Below, piece after piece: positions 44,839-53,242 of a stretch of DNA of 64,000 nt. A program made the translations under genes and the position numbers. Within the stretch, counting starts at the first letter, position 1. Every line of letters starts with the position of its first letter. Origin of the DNA: Pedobacter sp. MC2016-24. GTDB lineage: Bacteria > Bacteroidota > Bacteroidia > Sphingobacteriales > Sphingobacteriaceae. The stretch lies in contig NZ_JADFBX010000019.1 of assembly GCF_015223055.1 (NCBI RefSeq), positions 38,120-102,119 of the forward strand, in the 5' to 3' direction. The notes under the pieces are model-generated. The model saw only the letters and a list, made by a program, of their open reading frames with translations. It was not told the origin of the DNA and searched no databases.

Positions 44839-45537
44839 TCAGATCAGTTCTTCGGTTCTACCCTTATTGATTTTTTCAGAAATCACATGGCCATCTTTCA
44901 AATTGATAATTCTGTTGGAGAAACTGGCATCATGAGCAGAGTGGGTTACCATCACGATGGTTGTGCCTTGTTCATTCAGTTCACACAACAGTTCCATCAC
45001 CTCATTGCCATGCGAGCTGTCCAGGTTACCCGTAGGCTCATCTGCCAATACCAGTTTGGGCTTTGTGACCAATGCGCGGGCTACGGCCACGCGTTGCTGC
45101 TGCCCGCCCGAAAGCTGTTGCGGAAAATGACTGCTTCTGTTGACAATATTCATGCGCTCAATAATCTCATTAACCAGGCGTTTACGTTCTGCAGCGGCCA
45201 CTTTATTGTAAATCAACGGCAACTCGATGTTTTCAAATACGGTCAGTTCATCTATCAGGTTAAAATTCTGAAATACAAAGCCCATGTATTTCTTCCTGAA
45301 ATTGGAACGTTCCCGGTCATTTAAATTTAACAGTTCTGTGTCCATGAATCTGTAGCTGCCGCTTTCCGGTTTATCCAGCAAGCCCATTACGTTAAGCAGG
45401 GTCGACTTGCCGCAGCCAGAAGGCCCCATGATCGAAACAAATTCACCGGCTTTAACATGGAGGTTGATCCCGTTTAAGGCTGTAGTTTCTATTTCTTCCG
45501 TTTTGTAAACTTTTTCCAGGTTCTCTATTTTAATCAT
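44839..45537 (-). CDS. ABC transporter ATPase, MacB/LolD type (first copy of cluster)
   Basis: 232 residues with Walker A GPSGCGKST (38-46), Q-loop FVFQNFNLIDEL near 88, a canonical signature LSGGQQQRVAVARAL near 145, Walker B LVLADEPTGNLDS and an H-loop MVTHSAHDA. It is a complete MacB-class ATPase. It is 31 bp after the HlyD-type adaptor gene and 2 bp before permease copy 4. With a second, less canonical ATPase at the far end of the same operon, the cluster may assemble more than one transporter around a single adaptor. Confidence 0.93.
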   Translation of the reverse strand: MIKIENLEKVYKTEEIETTALNGINLHVKAGEFVSIMGPSGCGKSTLLNVMGLLDKPESGSYRFMDTELLNLNDRERSNFRKKYMGFVFQNFNLIDELTVFENIELPLIYNKVAAAERKRLVNEIIERMNIVNRSSHFPQQLSGGQQQRVAVARALVTKPKLVLADEPTGNLDSSHGNEVMELLCELNEQGTTIVMVTHSAHDASFSNRIINLKDGHVISEKINKGRTEELI

Positions 45538-45568
45538 GGTTCTTCTTTGCTATCGTTTAAAAGGTTAA

Positions 45569-46810
45569 TTATTTAATTTGAATAATGTCATACTGACTAA
45601 ACTGGTCGTAAGATGAGGTAATCACTTCCTCATCTTTCTGCAGGCCGTCGATCACTTCATAGTATTTAAAATTTTTGCGCCCAACTTTAACGTTCCGTTT
45701 GGTTGCTTTACCGTCTTTTATAACAAATACCCAGGTTCCACCGGTACTTTGAAAAAACTGTCCCTGTGCCAGCAATAAGGATTTGCTATTGTTTGAAAGT
45801 GTGAGTTTCACTTGTAAAGATAAGCCTCTTCTCAGTTCGTCTGGTGATTTACCATCAAATACCAATTCAATTTGAAATTGCCCTGCTGTTACCTCTGGAA
45901 TTACTTTTCTAACCGTAAGTGCGTAAGTCTGCCCATTAAACTCACAACTTGCTTTCTGCCCTTCTTTAACCCGGTTGACATAATACTCATCTACTACGGC
46001 TTGTAATTTATAACCCTGCATTACATCTATTTTACCCAGCATTTCATTCACAGCATAAGATTTACCGATTACCGGATCATAAGAAGAAAGACGCCCGGCT
46101 ACGGGGGCTTTAATGGTCATATTTTCGATATTTTGCCGAATGGTCTGCAAACTTTCGTTCATCCGGGTCACAGATTCATCTATTTGTCTGAGCTGCATCA
46201 CCCGACTTTGATTTTCTTGTTTAATGGCCTGTTTCAGAATATCTTTCCTGCCCAGAAAATATTCATAATCCTGACTGGAAGCGACAAATTCTTCCCTGGT
46301 AATTACACTTTTTGCAAACAGGAGACTATCTGTTCTATATTTCCGGCTTGCCGTTCTCAGGCTATTTTCGATCACCATCAAATCCTGGCTCATCACCCTT
46401 TGATTTTGCTCTAAATCCAGACGGACCTTACGCAATTGGTTGATCTGCTCTGTAATACTGGTTTCACTACTCGTATAATTTGAAAGCGCATTAGGATTGG
46501 CAATTCTAAGCAGCGGAGTACCTTTAACTACGGATGCGCCGTTCTCTGTAAAAATTTCGGCAACAGTACCACCTTCAGGCGAACTTACGATGACAGATGT
46601 TAGAGGTACCACACTGGCATTACACAAAGCAACATCTTCAAAATCTCCGTAGATGACTTTACTAACGCTCATTTTATCCAGATCTGCCTGATATACCTTG
46701 TGCAGGGAAAGGCTGTAACCATAAGCTACCAAACCTAAAAAAACAAGGATCCCAGACAGCATCAGCAGGGTCTTTTTATTGAATCTTTTTTTCTCTATAA
46801 TCTTATCCAT
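45569..46810 (-). CDS. HlyD/MacA-type periplasmic adaptor (membrane fusion protein)
   Basis: 413 residues: one N-terminal membrane helix (about 15-35), a split lipoyl/barrel-sandwich domain (VSSPEGGTVAEIFTENGASV near 70-100 and IKAPVAGRLSSYDPVIGKSY near 235), and between them a long alpha-helical coiled-coil hairpin (about 110-225). A beta-barrel/membrane-proximal domain follows and the C-terminus ends VITSSYDQFSQYDIIQIK. Adaptors of this type link an inner-membrane ABC pump to a TolC-like outer-membrane channel; none is encoded here. It is the first gene of the operon and has a sigma-54-type promoter 30 bp upstream. Confidence 0.9.
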   Translation of the reverse strand: MDKIIEKKRFNKKTLLMLSGILVFLGLVAYGYSLSLHKVYQADLDKMSVSKVIYGDFEDVALCNASVVPLTSVIVSSPEGGTVAEIFTENGASVVKGTPLLRIANPNALSNYTSSETSITEQINQLRKVRLDLEQNQRVMSQDLMVIENSLRTASRKYRTDSLLFAKSVITREEFVASSQDYEYFLGRKDILKQAIKQENQSRVMQLRQIDESVTRMNESLQTIRQNIENMTIKAPVAGRLSSYDPVIGKSYAVNEMLGKIDVMQGYKLQAVVDEYYVNRVKEGQKASCEFNGQTYALTVRKVIPEVTAGQFQIELVFDGKSPDELRRGLSLQVKLTLSNNSKSLLLAQGQFFQSTGGTWVFVIKDGKATKRNVKVGRKNFKYYEVIDGLQKDEEVITSSYDQFSQYDIIQIK

Positions 46811-46839
46811 TTGAACAGTTCGTATGATGATGTCCTTTT

Positions 46840-46855
46840 AGCCATTGGCATGCCA
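46840..46855 (-). promoter_or_regulatory. sigma-54 (-24/-12) promoter for the efflux operon
   Basis: On the minus strand TGGCATG-CCAA-TGGCT matches the sigma-54 consensus TGGCAYR-N4-TTGCW with one mismatch and keeps the obligatory GG-N10-GC spacing. The start would lie near 46829, 18 bp before the adaptor ATG. The -24 half is inside a 12-bp palindrome TTGGCATGCCAA (46845-46856). The divergent gene encodes a sigma-54 activator, which supports use of this site. Confidence 0.7.
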
Positions 46856-46986
46856 AACGAAAAACATAGAACAAAATAGCTAAAAATCAATGACTTAAAA
46901 ACAAAACAAGCAAAGACATGTTCATTATCGAACAGTTGTTGTACAGCAACGGACACTTTATATTATTTTTGGATAAATCTTTTTTT

Positions 46987-48360
46987 ATGATAGAAGCCAA
47001 CATATTAGTGATTGATGATGATGATGATATTTTATTAAGTGCAAGGTTATTTCTAAAACAGCATTTTAAGCAGGTAATTACCTGCAAATCACCTAAGGAA
47101 ATCAATGTATTGCTGAGCACCAATGAGATTGACATCATTTTACTGGACATGAATTATCAAAAGGGCGCCAGTGATGGCCGGGAAGGCTTGTACTGGCTTG
47201 AACACATCCTTTCTATTGACAAGGACTATATAGTGATTTTGATGACCGCTTATGGCAATGTTGAACTTGCAGTCCAGGCCATTAAAAAAGGAGCCACTGA
47301 TTTTATCCTGAAGCCCTGGGAAAATGAAAAACTGTTTGCCACCTTATCTGCTGCTTCCAAACTCAGACAATCAAACCGGAAAGTTAAAAAACTGGAAAAG
47401 ATCCACAGTTCTATGCAAAAGGATATGGCAAGGTCTTTTGAACATGTTATTGGAAACGCTGACCCCATTAAAAAGCTACAACACACTTTAATTAAAGTTG
47501 CGCCAACAGATGCCAACGTGCTCATCCTCGGCGAAAACGGAACAGGCAAGCAAGTTTTCGCTTATGAATTGCATAAGCACTCGCTGAGAAAGCAGGGAAC
47601 TTTTATGCACGTAGATCTGGGTTCCCTCAATGAAAATCTGTTTGAAAGCGAGCTGTTTGGCTATGCCAAAGGAGCCTTTACAGATGCAAAAGAAGACAAG
47701 CCTGGCCGTTTTGAACTGGCGGAAGGTGGCACCATATTTCTGGATGAAATTGGCAATTTATCAATGGCACTTCAATCCAAGTTGTTGAGCGTAATCCAAA
47801 ACAGAACAGTAACCAGACTTGGGGAAAGTAAAGAAAGAAAAATCAATGTCCGTTTGATTACGGCCACCAATATGCCACTGAATGAAATGGTGGGAAAAGG
47901 AACTTTCCGTCAGGATTTATTGTTCCGGATCAACACAGTGGAATTGCTTTTACCGCCACTATCGCACCGTGGAGACGACATTTTACTTTTGGCAGAACAT
48001 TTTTTACATAGTTTCAGTACCAAATACCATAAAAACATTACGCAATTTGAAGCCAAAGCCGCACAGGCTTTACTCAACTATCAATGGCCAGGAAATGTGA
48101 GGGAATTGCAACATGTGATCGAGCGCGCTGTAATCATGTCTGACGGCTTACAAATCGGGATGGATGACCTCCAGCTGAGTCCGCAAAGATTTGGTGGATC
48201 GGCTACGACTATACAAAGCGACATGGCTTTGGAAGATATGGAAAAGATGATGGTACAGAAAGCCATTGAAAAGCATCAGGGCAATATTTCCCGGGCATCT
48301 GCCGAACTTGGTTTAACACGTGCAGCCTTGTACAGACGCATTGAAAAATTCAACCTATGA
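46987..48360 (+). CDS. sigma-54-dependent response regulator (NtrC family)
   Basis: About 457 residues. Receiver domain about 1-120 with acidic pocket VIDDDDD and phospho-acceptor Asp54 (ILLDMNY). AAA+ domain about 140-380 with Walker A GENGTGK (182-188), a GAFTDA variant (229-234) of the sigma-54-contacting GAFTGA loop, and Walker B GGTIFLDEIGNL. A Fis-type helix-turn-helix ends the protein (ISRASAELGLTRAALYRRIE). ATG 46987 begins right at the receiver; ATG 46918 would add 23 hydrophobic, non-homologous residues. It overlaps the kinase gene by 4 bp (ATGA) and is divergent from the adaptor-ABC operon. Confidence 0.93.
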   Translation: MIEANILVIDDDDDILLSARLFLKQHFKQVITCKSPKEINVLLSTNEIDIILLDMNYQKGASDGREGLYWLEHILSIDKDYIVILMTAYGNVELAVQAIKKGATDFILKPWENEKLFATLSAASKLRQSNRKVKKLEKIHSSMQKDMARSFEHVIGNADPIKKLQHTLIKVAPTDANVLILGENGTGKQVFAYELHKHSLRKQGTFMHVDLGSLNENLFESELFGYAKGAFTDAKEDKPGRFELAEGGTIFLDEIGNLSMALQSKLLSVIQNRTVTRLGESKERKINVRLITATNMPLNEMVGKGTFRQDLLFRINTVELLLPPLSHRGDDILLLAEHFLHSFSTKYHKNITQFEAKAAQALLNYQWPGNVRELQHVIERAVIMSDGLQIGMDDLQLSPQRFGGSATTIQSDMALEDMEKMMVQKAIEKHQGNISRASAELGLTRAALYRRIEKFNL

Positions 48361-49718
48361 TGTTTTACAAGCGATTTACGGTACAGTTGATTGTCAGAAT
48401 CCTATTCATCAACCTGCTGATCCTGTTTTTGATTTATCTCCTGCTCCATACTAAGCTATGGTTTAGCATTTCGGGCACCATTTTATTGCTTGGGAGCAGC
48501 ATGGTTTCACTCTATTTTTACATCAACCGCACGCGGGAGGACATCAAGCGCTTCATTCTGGCCATCAAACTGAAAGACAACACCATAAATTTCAAAAGCA
48601 AAGCTACCGGAAGTAGTTTTCCAGAATTGTATGCTTCATTCAGCGACATTCTCCAGGCACAGAAAGACGTTCATCTGGAAAAAGATTCCATGTCGTTACT
48701 CATTAAAACCATCCTTGAACAAGTGCCGGTAGGTGTTATTGTAGTGAGGGGAAAGGAATTGGTGGCCGAGCAGTCGGAAATTGTATTTTTCAACATTGCG
48801 GCAAGTAATCTGCTGCAGATTCCGGCTTATAAGTATTGGAACCGCTTAAGAAATCGTTTACCTTCCTTCGCCGAAGGCATAGAAGCGATTAAAGAGGGCG
48901 GCAAGAAATTTATTGAGTTGAAAACCAATGAGAAACTGATCCAGCTCTCCACAGAGGTTATCCCTTTAAATCTGTATGCTAAAGATTACCTGATCGTATC
49001 TTTTAAAAACATCAAGGATGAGATTGAGCAAAAAGAGGCCGAAGCCTGGAACCGTTTGATCGGTGTGATTTCGCACGAAATTTTGAATTCGATTACGCCG
49101 ATCAGCTCTTTATCCGATACGGCCTACCATATGGTTGCCAATAAGGAAGTGGTTACAGGTGAAATTCTGGAGGATTTAAAGCCAGCCTTGCTGACTATAA
49201 AAAGACGCTCAGAAGGTTTGCTTGATTTTGTGAAAGATTACCGGTTGATTGCTGAATTGCCCAGTCCGGTTTTAAAACCGCATACCATAGGTGAAATTTT
49301 AAAAGAGATTAAAGTGCTGATGCAGCCATTTGTAGTAGAAAAAAACATCAAACTACAGATCGAACAAACCTCGTCACGCATTACGATAGATATCGATCTG
49401 AAATTGATCGAACAATCATTGATTAACCTGGTCACCAATAGTATTTACGCTTTGGAGGGCATCGAAAAGCCCGTAATAGAGATCGGCTACAAATTGGATC
49501 AGAACAGACTCTACCTGGAAGTAAGTGACAATGGCAAAGGGGTAGCCCCCGAGCTGTTGGAAAAAATATTTGTTCCTTTCTTTACCACCCGTACAAATGG
49601 ATCTGGTATTGGTTTAACCATTACGCGGAACATCATGAAAATGCACCAGGGTAGTTTGGAGGTGAACTCTGTACCATTTGAGAAAACTACTTTTTCATTG
49701 GTATTTAAATACCTGTAA
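48357..49718 (+). CDS. membrane-bound sensor histidine kinase, NtrB type
   Basis: 453 residues. Two N-terminal membrane helices (about 8-28 and 33-55) enclose almost no periplasmic loop, so the signal is probably sensed in the membrane or inside the cell. A PAS-like region follows (about 110-215), then the H-box with His240 in VISHEILNSITPI and an ATPase domain with N-box SLINLVTNSIYAL, SDNGKGVAPELL and FFTTRTNGSGIGLTI. It should phosphorylate the NtrC-type regulator whose gene overlaps it. It ends 3 bp from the convergent CDP-alcohol transferase gene. Confidence 0.92.
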   Translation: MMFYKRFTVQLIVRILFINLLILFLIYLLLHTKLWFSISGTILLLGSSMVSLYFYINRTREDIKRFILAIKLKDNTINFKSKATGSSFPELYASFSDILQAQKDVHLEKDSMSLLIKTILEQVPVGVIVVRGKELVAEQSEIVFFNIAASNLLQIPAYKYWNRLRNRLPSFAEGIEAIKEGGKKFIELKTNEKLIQLSTEVIPLNLYAKDYLIVSFKNIKDEIEQKEAEAWNRLIGVISHEILNSITPISSLSDTAYHMVANKEVVTGEILEDLKPALLTIKRRSEGLLDFVKDYRLIAELPSPVLKPHTIGEILKEIKVLMQPFVVEKNIKLQIEQTSSRITIDIDLKLIEQSLINLVTNSIYALEGIEKPVIEIGYKLDQNRLYLEVSDNGKGVAPELLEKIFVPFFTTRTNGSGIGLTITRNIMKMHQGSLEVNSVPFEKTTFSLVFKYL

Positions 49719-49721
49719 ATT

Positions 49722-50321
49722 TTAGCTGTTTAAATATTTACTTTTCTTGAAACCAATGCCTTTCCTGATGAGGTATGCATGGTAGCAACTCGGAATGTCA
49801 TGTGTCCATTTTGGCAGGATCAGGATAATTAAGATCACATCAATGTGAGAAATTAATCCAACAATAATTGCAAGATTTAAAGCCCAGCCACCATATTCAA
49901 AACCAATAAGTGCAGTAAAAGCATTGAGTAGGGTTAAGCCCCATAATTTAGACATAAAAGCATGGGTGCAGGTTTCTTTGCCAAATTTAATGAGACTGAC
50001 CAGGTAGCAGCTCAGTTCCATGAACATGAGCAGGCCAATCCAGCATATTTTATCCATAATGATACCCGGATAAATTAAATAGCAGCTGATGGCAATGGCA
50101 ACCCAGAAAATCAAATCTGTCTGACTGTCCATTCTTCGCATTTTTTCGGAAGAGAGGTTCATCTTACGGGCAATGATCCCGTCAAAAATATCAGAAAGAA
50201 GCCCCAAATACATGAGAACGACTATAACAAGGCTCATTTTAGAACCAAAAGCATAAGCCAGTACCAATATAATTGGGGCTAACAGCAATCTAAATAAGAT
50301 CAGCAGATAAGGTAAATTCAT
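49722..50321 (-). CDS. CDP-alcohol phosphatidyltransferase-like membrane protein with an altered motif
   Basis: 200 residues with about five or six membrane helices. The family motif D-x2-D-G-x2-A-R-x8-G-x3-D-x3-D is present (Asp44, Asp47, Gly48, Ala51, Arg52, Asp65, Asp69), but the Gly is Met61. ATG 50321 overlaps the glgC stop by one base (TGATG), so it is coupled to the glycogen genes. Product unknown: phosphatidylglycerol-phosphate, cardiolipin or another head group are possible. The Met change sits next to the active site and may alter the acceptor. Confidence 0.8.
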   Translation of the reverse strand: MNLPYLLILFRLLLAPIILVLAYAFGSKMSLVIVVLMYLGLLSDIFDGIIARKMNLSSEKMRRMDSQTDLIFWVAIAISCYLIYPGIIMDKICWIGLLMFMELSCYLVSLIKFGKETCTHAFMSKLWGLTLLNAFTALIGFEYGGWALNLAIIVGLISHIDVILIILILPKWTHDIPSCYHAYLIRKGIGFKKSKYLNS

Positions 50322-51592
50322 CAAATCACAGTTCCATCCGGTATAATAGCGCCTTTTTTAATCACTACAATTCCATCTTTCACTGTGTACAGATTGTGAT
50401 CACCATCCGGTAAATGATCACCGCCTATGATTTTAACATCATCACCGATCCGGCTATTCTTATCGATAATTGCATTGACAATTTCGCAGCGGTCTCCGAT
50501 TCCTATCATCGGCTTATGGTTTGCTTTATCCTCAGCAATTTCTTCCAGGGTTTGATATTTATCGCTACCCATCACATAACAGCTTTCGATTACGGTGTCT
50601 ACTCCAATTCTTGATCTGATGCCAATTACGGCATGTTTAATCGAACCGGCCTGTAAAATACAACCTTCGGCTATAATGGTTTTATCCAAAGTTGTGCCTA
50701 AAATTTTAGATGGCGGAAGCATCCTGGCGCGTGTAAAAATGCTATGGTTCTGATCAAAAAGATTGAATTTCGGGATGTCATCGGTCAAACCAAGATTGGC
50801 TTCAAAGAAAGAAGAGATGTTACCGATATCTGTCCAGTATCCTTCATATTGAAAACTCAATACATCATAAGTATTCAGCATTCTTGGAATAATTTCTTTA
50901 CCAAAATCTTTTTCATCTGCATTTTCAGAAAAGATTTTGATCAGCAAATCTTTATTGAAAATATAGATACCCATAGAGGCCAGAAAATCGCGACCTTCAG
51001 CCTGCATATCTTCACCTGTATCTGAAGTCCAGTCGGGCAACAATTCCGCAGCTGGTTTTTCAATAAATGAAGTGATGATATTTTTCTCGTTTGCTTTCAA
51101 AATCCCAAATGAAGGCGCATCTTTGGCATTTACCGGTATCGTAGCAAGCGTGATCTGTACACCACTTTCGATATGGGCATTGACCATTTCATTGAAATCC
51201 ATTTGATACAACTGGTCTCCGGAGAGGATCAGCACATATTCAAACTCATGATTTAACAAATGGTGCATGGTCTGACGAACCGCATCCGCTGTTCCCTGAA
51301 ACCAGGTCGGGTTGTCCGGGGTCTGTTCTGCCGCCAGAATATCGACAAAAGCTGCACTGAAATGGCTGAAGTGATACGTATTCTTAATGTGTTTATTTAA
51401 CGATGCTGAATTAAATTGCGTTAGCACGAACATCCTGTGAATTCCTGAATTCAGGCAATTTGAAATTGGTATGTCTACCAAACGATATTTCCCTCCTATA
51501 GGCACTGCTGGTTTAGAGCGTGTTTGTGTTAATGGCGCAAGCCTGGAGCCCTGGCCACCGCCAAGGATCACCCCCAATACTTTATCTGTCAT
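50321..51592 (-). CDS. glgC: glucose-1-phosphate adenylyltransferase
   Basis: 423 residues. N-terminal nucleotidyl transferase domain with GGGQGSRLAPLTQTRSKPAV near 10-30 and the glucose-phosphate motif FIEKPAAE near 195; C-terminal left-handed beta helix about 300-420 (IAEGCILQAGSIKHAVIGIR). It makes ADP-glucose for glycogen, the usual control point of the pathway. It is 59 bp after glgA on the same strand and overlaps the downstream transferase by one base. glgB and glgP are not in the window. Confidence 0.95.
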   Translation of the reverse strand: MTDKVLGVILGGGQGSRLAPLTQTRSKPAVPIGGKYRLVDIPISNCLNSGIHRMFVLTQFNSASLNKHIKNTYHFSHFSAAFVDILAAEQTPDNPTWFQGTADAVRQTMHHLLNHEFEYVLILSGDQLYQMDFNEMVNAHIESGVQITLATIPVNAKDAPSFGILKANEKNIITSFIEKPAAELLPDWTSDTGEDMQAEGRDFLASMGIYIFNKDLLIKIFSENADEKDFGKEIIPRMLNTYDVLSFQYEGYWTDIGNISSFFEANLGLTDDIPKFNLFDQNHSIFTRARMLPPSKILGTTLDKTIIAEGCILQAGSIKHAVIGIRSRIGVDTVIESCYVMGSDKYQTLEEIAEDKANHKPMIGIGDRCEIVNAIIDKNSRIGDDVKIIGGDHLPDGDHNLYTVKDGIVVIKKGAIIPDGTVI

Positions 51593-51651
51593 AGTTTTTC
51601 ATCTTTATAGTTTCATTTATCATGAGCCATTCTATCATGATTGCTTTATTT

Positions 51652-53058
51652 TTATATTCGGTATAGATCTATATATTGTTGCGCGGCCTTATCCCAGGAA
51701 TGATCCAGTTGCATCATAAACTTACGTATTTCTTTCACTCTTTTTGTATCTAAAAACAATTCATATGCTCTTCCAATCGCATTTCCAACATCCCATACCG
51801 CAGTTTGATCGTGGCAGATCCCAAATCCACCGTCGCCAATATCGATCACCGTATCTTTCAATCCCCCGATCCGCCTGACAATCGGTATGGTTCCATATCT
51901 CAAGGCATACATCTGGTTCAATCCGCAAGGCTCTACCCTGCTCGGCATCAGTAAAAAATCGCCCCCGGCATAAACCTGGTGAGACAATATTTCATTGTAA
52001 CCGATATATGCATTATAACTTCCCGGAAAGACATCTTTTAACTGAGCCAACCGGCCTTCTACCTGCGGATCACCAGAGCCAAGCAACAGGATGTTGATCT
52101 CGCCGTTAGTCTGGATTAAAGCATTGTAAAATATTTCCGGTAACAAATCTGCTCCTTTTTCCCCCACCAGTCGTCCGATAAAAGTGAATAAAGGCTTTTC
52201 CGGATCCAGGTTAAAAACATCACATAAAGCTTTTTTGTTTGCTTTTTTTCCAGAATCTACCGTACGGATATTATAATTTTTTTCCAGCATTGGATCGGTA
52301 TCTGGATTCCAGACGTCGTTATCGATACCATTTAGAATTCCGACACACTTAGCTCGTTCCTGGGCAAATAAATCTTCCAGGCCGTTGGCTTTGTAACTGA
52401 TCTCGTCCAGGTAACTTGGTGATACTGTGGTTACCCTCCAGGCGCATTTAATGGCGGCAGCAAGCGGGTTAATAGATCCTTTCCAGTCCAGTTGTCCGGA
52501 TTTCCAAAGGTCAAACGCAGGAATATAATGTAGCTTATCCCAACCAAACTGACCCTGGTATTGAGCGTTGTGAATGGTGAGTATGGAAGGTACCTGACTT
52601 AACTTTCTAAATTGCGGGCAATAAGATGCCATAAACGGGATCAGGCCCATATGATGGTCGTGGCAATGGATGACATCGGGTTGATGTTCCCACTGGGCCA
52701 TCCAATCTAAAACGGCAATCTGGAAGGCGAGAAAACGCTCAGTATCGTCGTCATACCCATATACTTTTTCCCTGTCGAGTAAACCGGCAATGTGTACGAG
52801 GAAAAGGTCAAAACCTAATTTATTTGTTTTTTCTCTAAAGATGCGAACAGTAAAATTTTGGAAGCCCAGTTTACCCCAACCGTCGTATACCACCTCAAAT
52901 TCATTCTCCTGCATAAACCTGGTCTGGTAGGCCGGCATCACCACTTTTGCTATATGTCCAAGTTTATTCTGATACTTTGGTAAAGCGCCAACAACATCTC
53001 CCAATCCACCAACTTTGGCTATCGGATAACACTCTGCACTAAGGTGTATAATCTCCAT
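51652..53058 (-). CDS. glgA: glycogen synthase (ADP-glucose)
   Basis: 468 residues of GT5 type. The N-terminal SAECYPIAKVGGLGDVVGAL (about 6-25) with the KxGGLxDV acceptor motif is exact; the C-terminal part has FTFIGRLVGEKGADLL near 285 and the donor-site motif SRVEPCGLNQMYALRYG near 370. It extends alpha-1,4-glucan from ADP-glucose. It is followed by glgC. The region upstream holds a terminator for the Gld genes, so glgA begins its own unit. Confidence 0.95.
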   Translation of the reverse strand: MEIIHLSAECYPIAKVGGLGDVVGALPKYQNKLGHIAKVVMPAYQTRFMQENEFEVVYDGWGKLGFQNFTVRIFREKTNKLGFDLFLVHIAGLLDREKVYGYDDDTERFLAFQIAVLDWMAQWEHQPDVIHCHDHHMGLIPFMASYCPQFRKLSQVPSILTIHNAQYQGQFGWDKLHYIPAFDLWKSGQLDWKGSINPLAAAIKCAWRVTTVSPSYLDEISYKANGLEDLFAQERAKCVGILNGIDNDVWNPDTDPMLEKNYNIRTVDSGKKANKKALCDVFNLDPEKPLFTFIGRLVGEKGADLLPEIFYNALIQTNGEINILLLGSGDPQVEGRLAQLKDVFPGSYNAYIGYNEILSHQVYAGGDFLLMPSRVEPCGLNQMYALRYGTIPIVRRIGGLKDTVIDIGDGGFGICHDQTAVWDVGNAIGRAYELFLDTKRVKEIRKFMMQLDHSWDKAAQQYIDLYRI

Positions 53059-53155
53059 AAAATCTGAGTTTTCAAAAAGTAACTCAAATTAGGTAATAGA
53101 ATAAGGAAAGCAAATAATTCAGTTAAAATAATTCAAAAAATTATTAATCGCGGCT

Positions 53156-53202
53156 GAAAAAAGTAATGAGGTGCTGAGACAGGAACCTTCATTACTTTTT
53201 TC
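53156..53202 (-). terminator. terminator after the GldF-GldG gene
   Basis: A long stem GAAAAAAGTAATGA-GGT pairs with ACCTTCATTACTTTTTTC with one bulged base and a loop of about 13 nt. It lies 40 bp after the transporter stop and T-runs lie on both sides, so it could work in both directions. Confidence 0.8.
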
Positions 53203-53242
53203 ATGACCACGAAAGATGACCTACGATCAGTATTCAATCAGC

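Noticed and set aside
46918..46986. Upstream ATG extension of the NtrC-type regulator
   Set aside because: It adds 23 hydrophobic residues before the receiver domain with no family counterpart; ATG 46987 is preferred.
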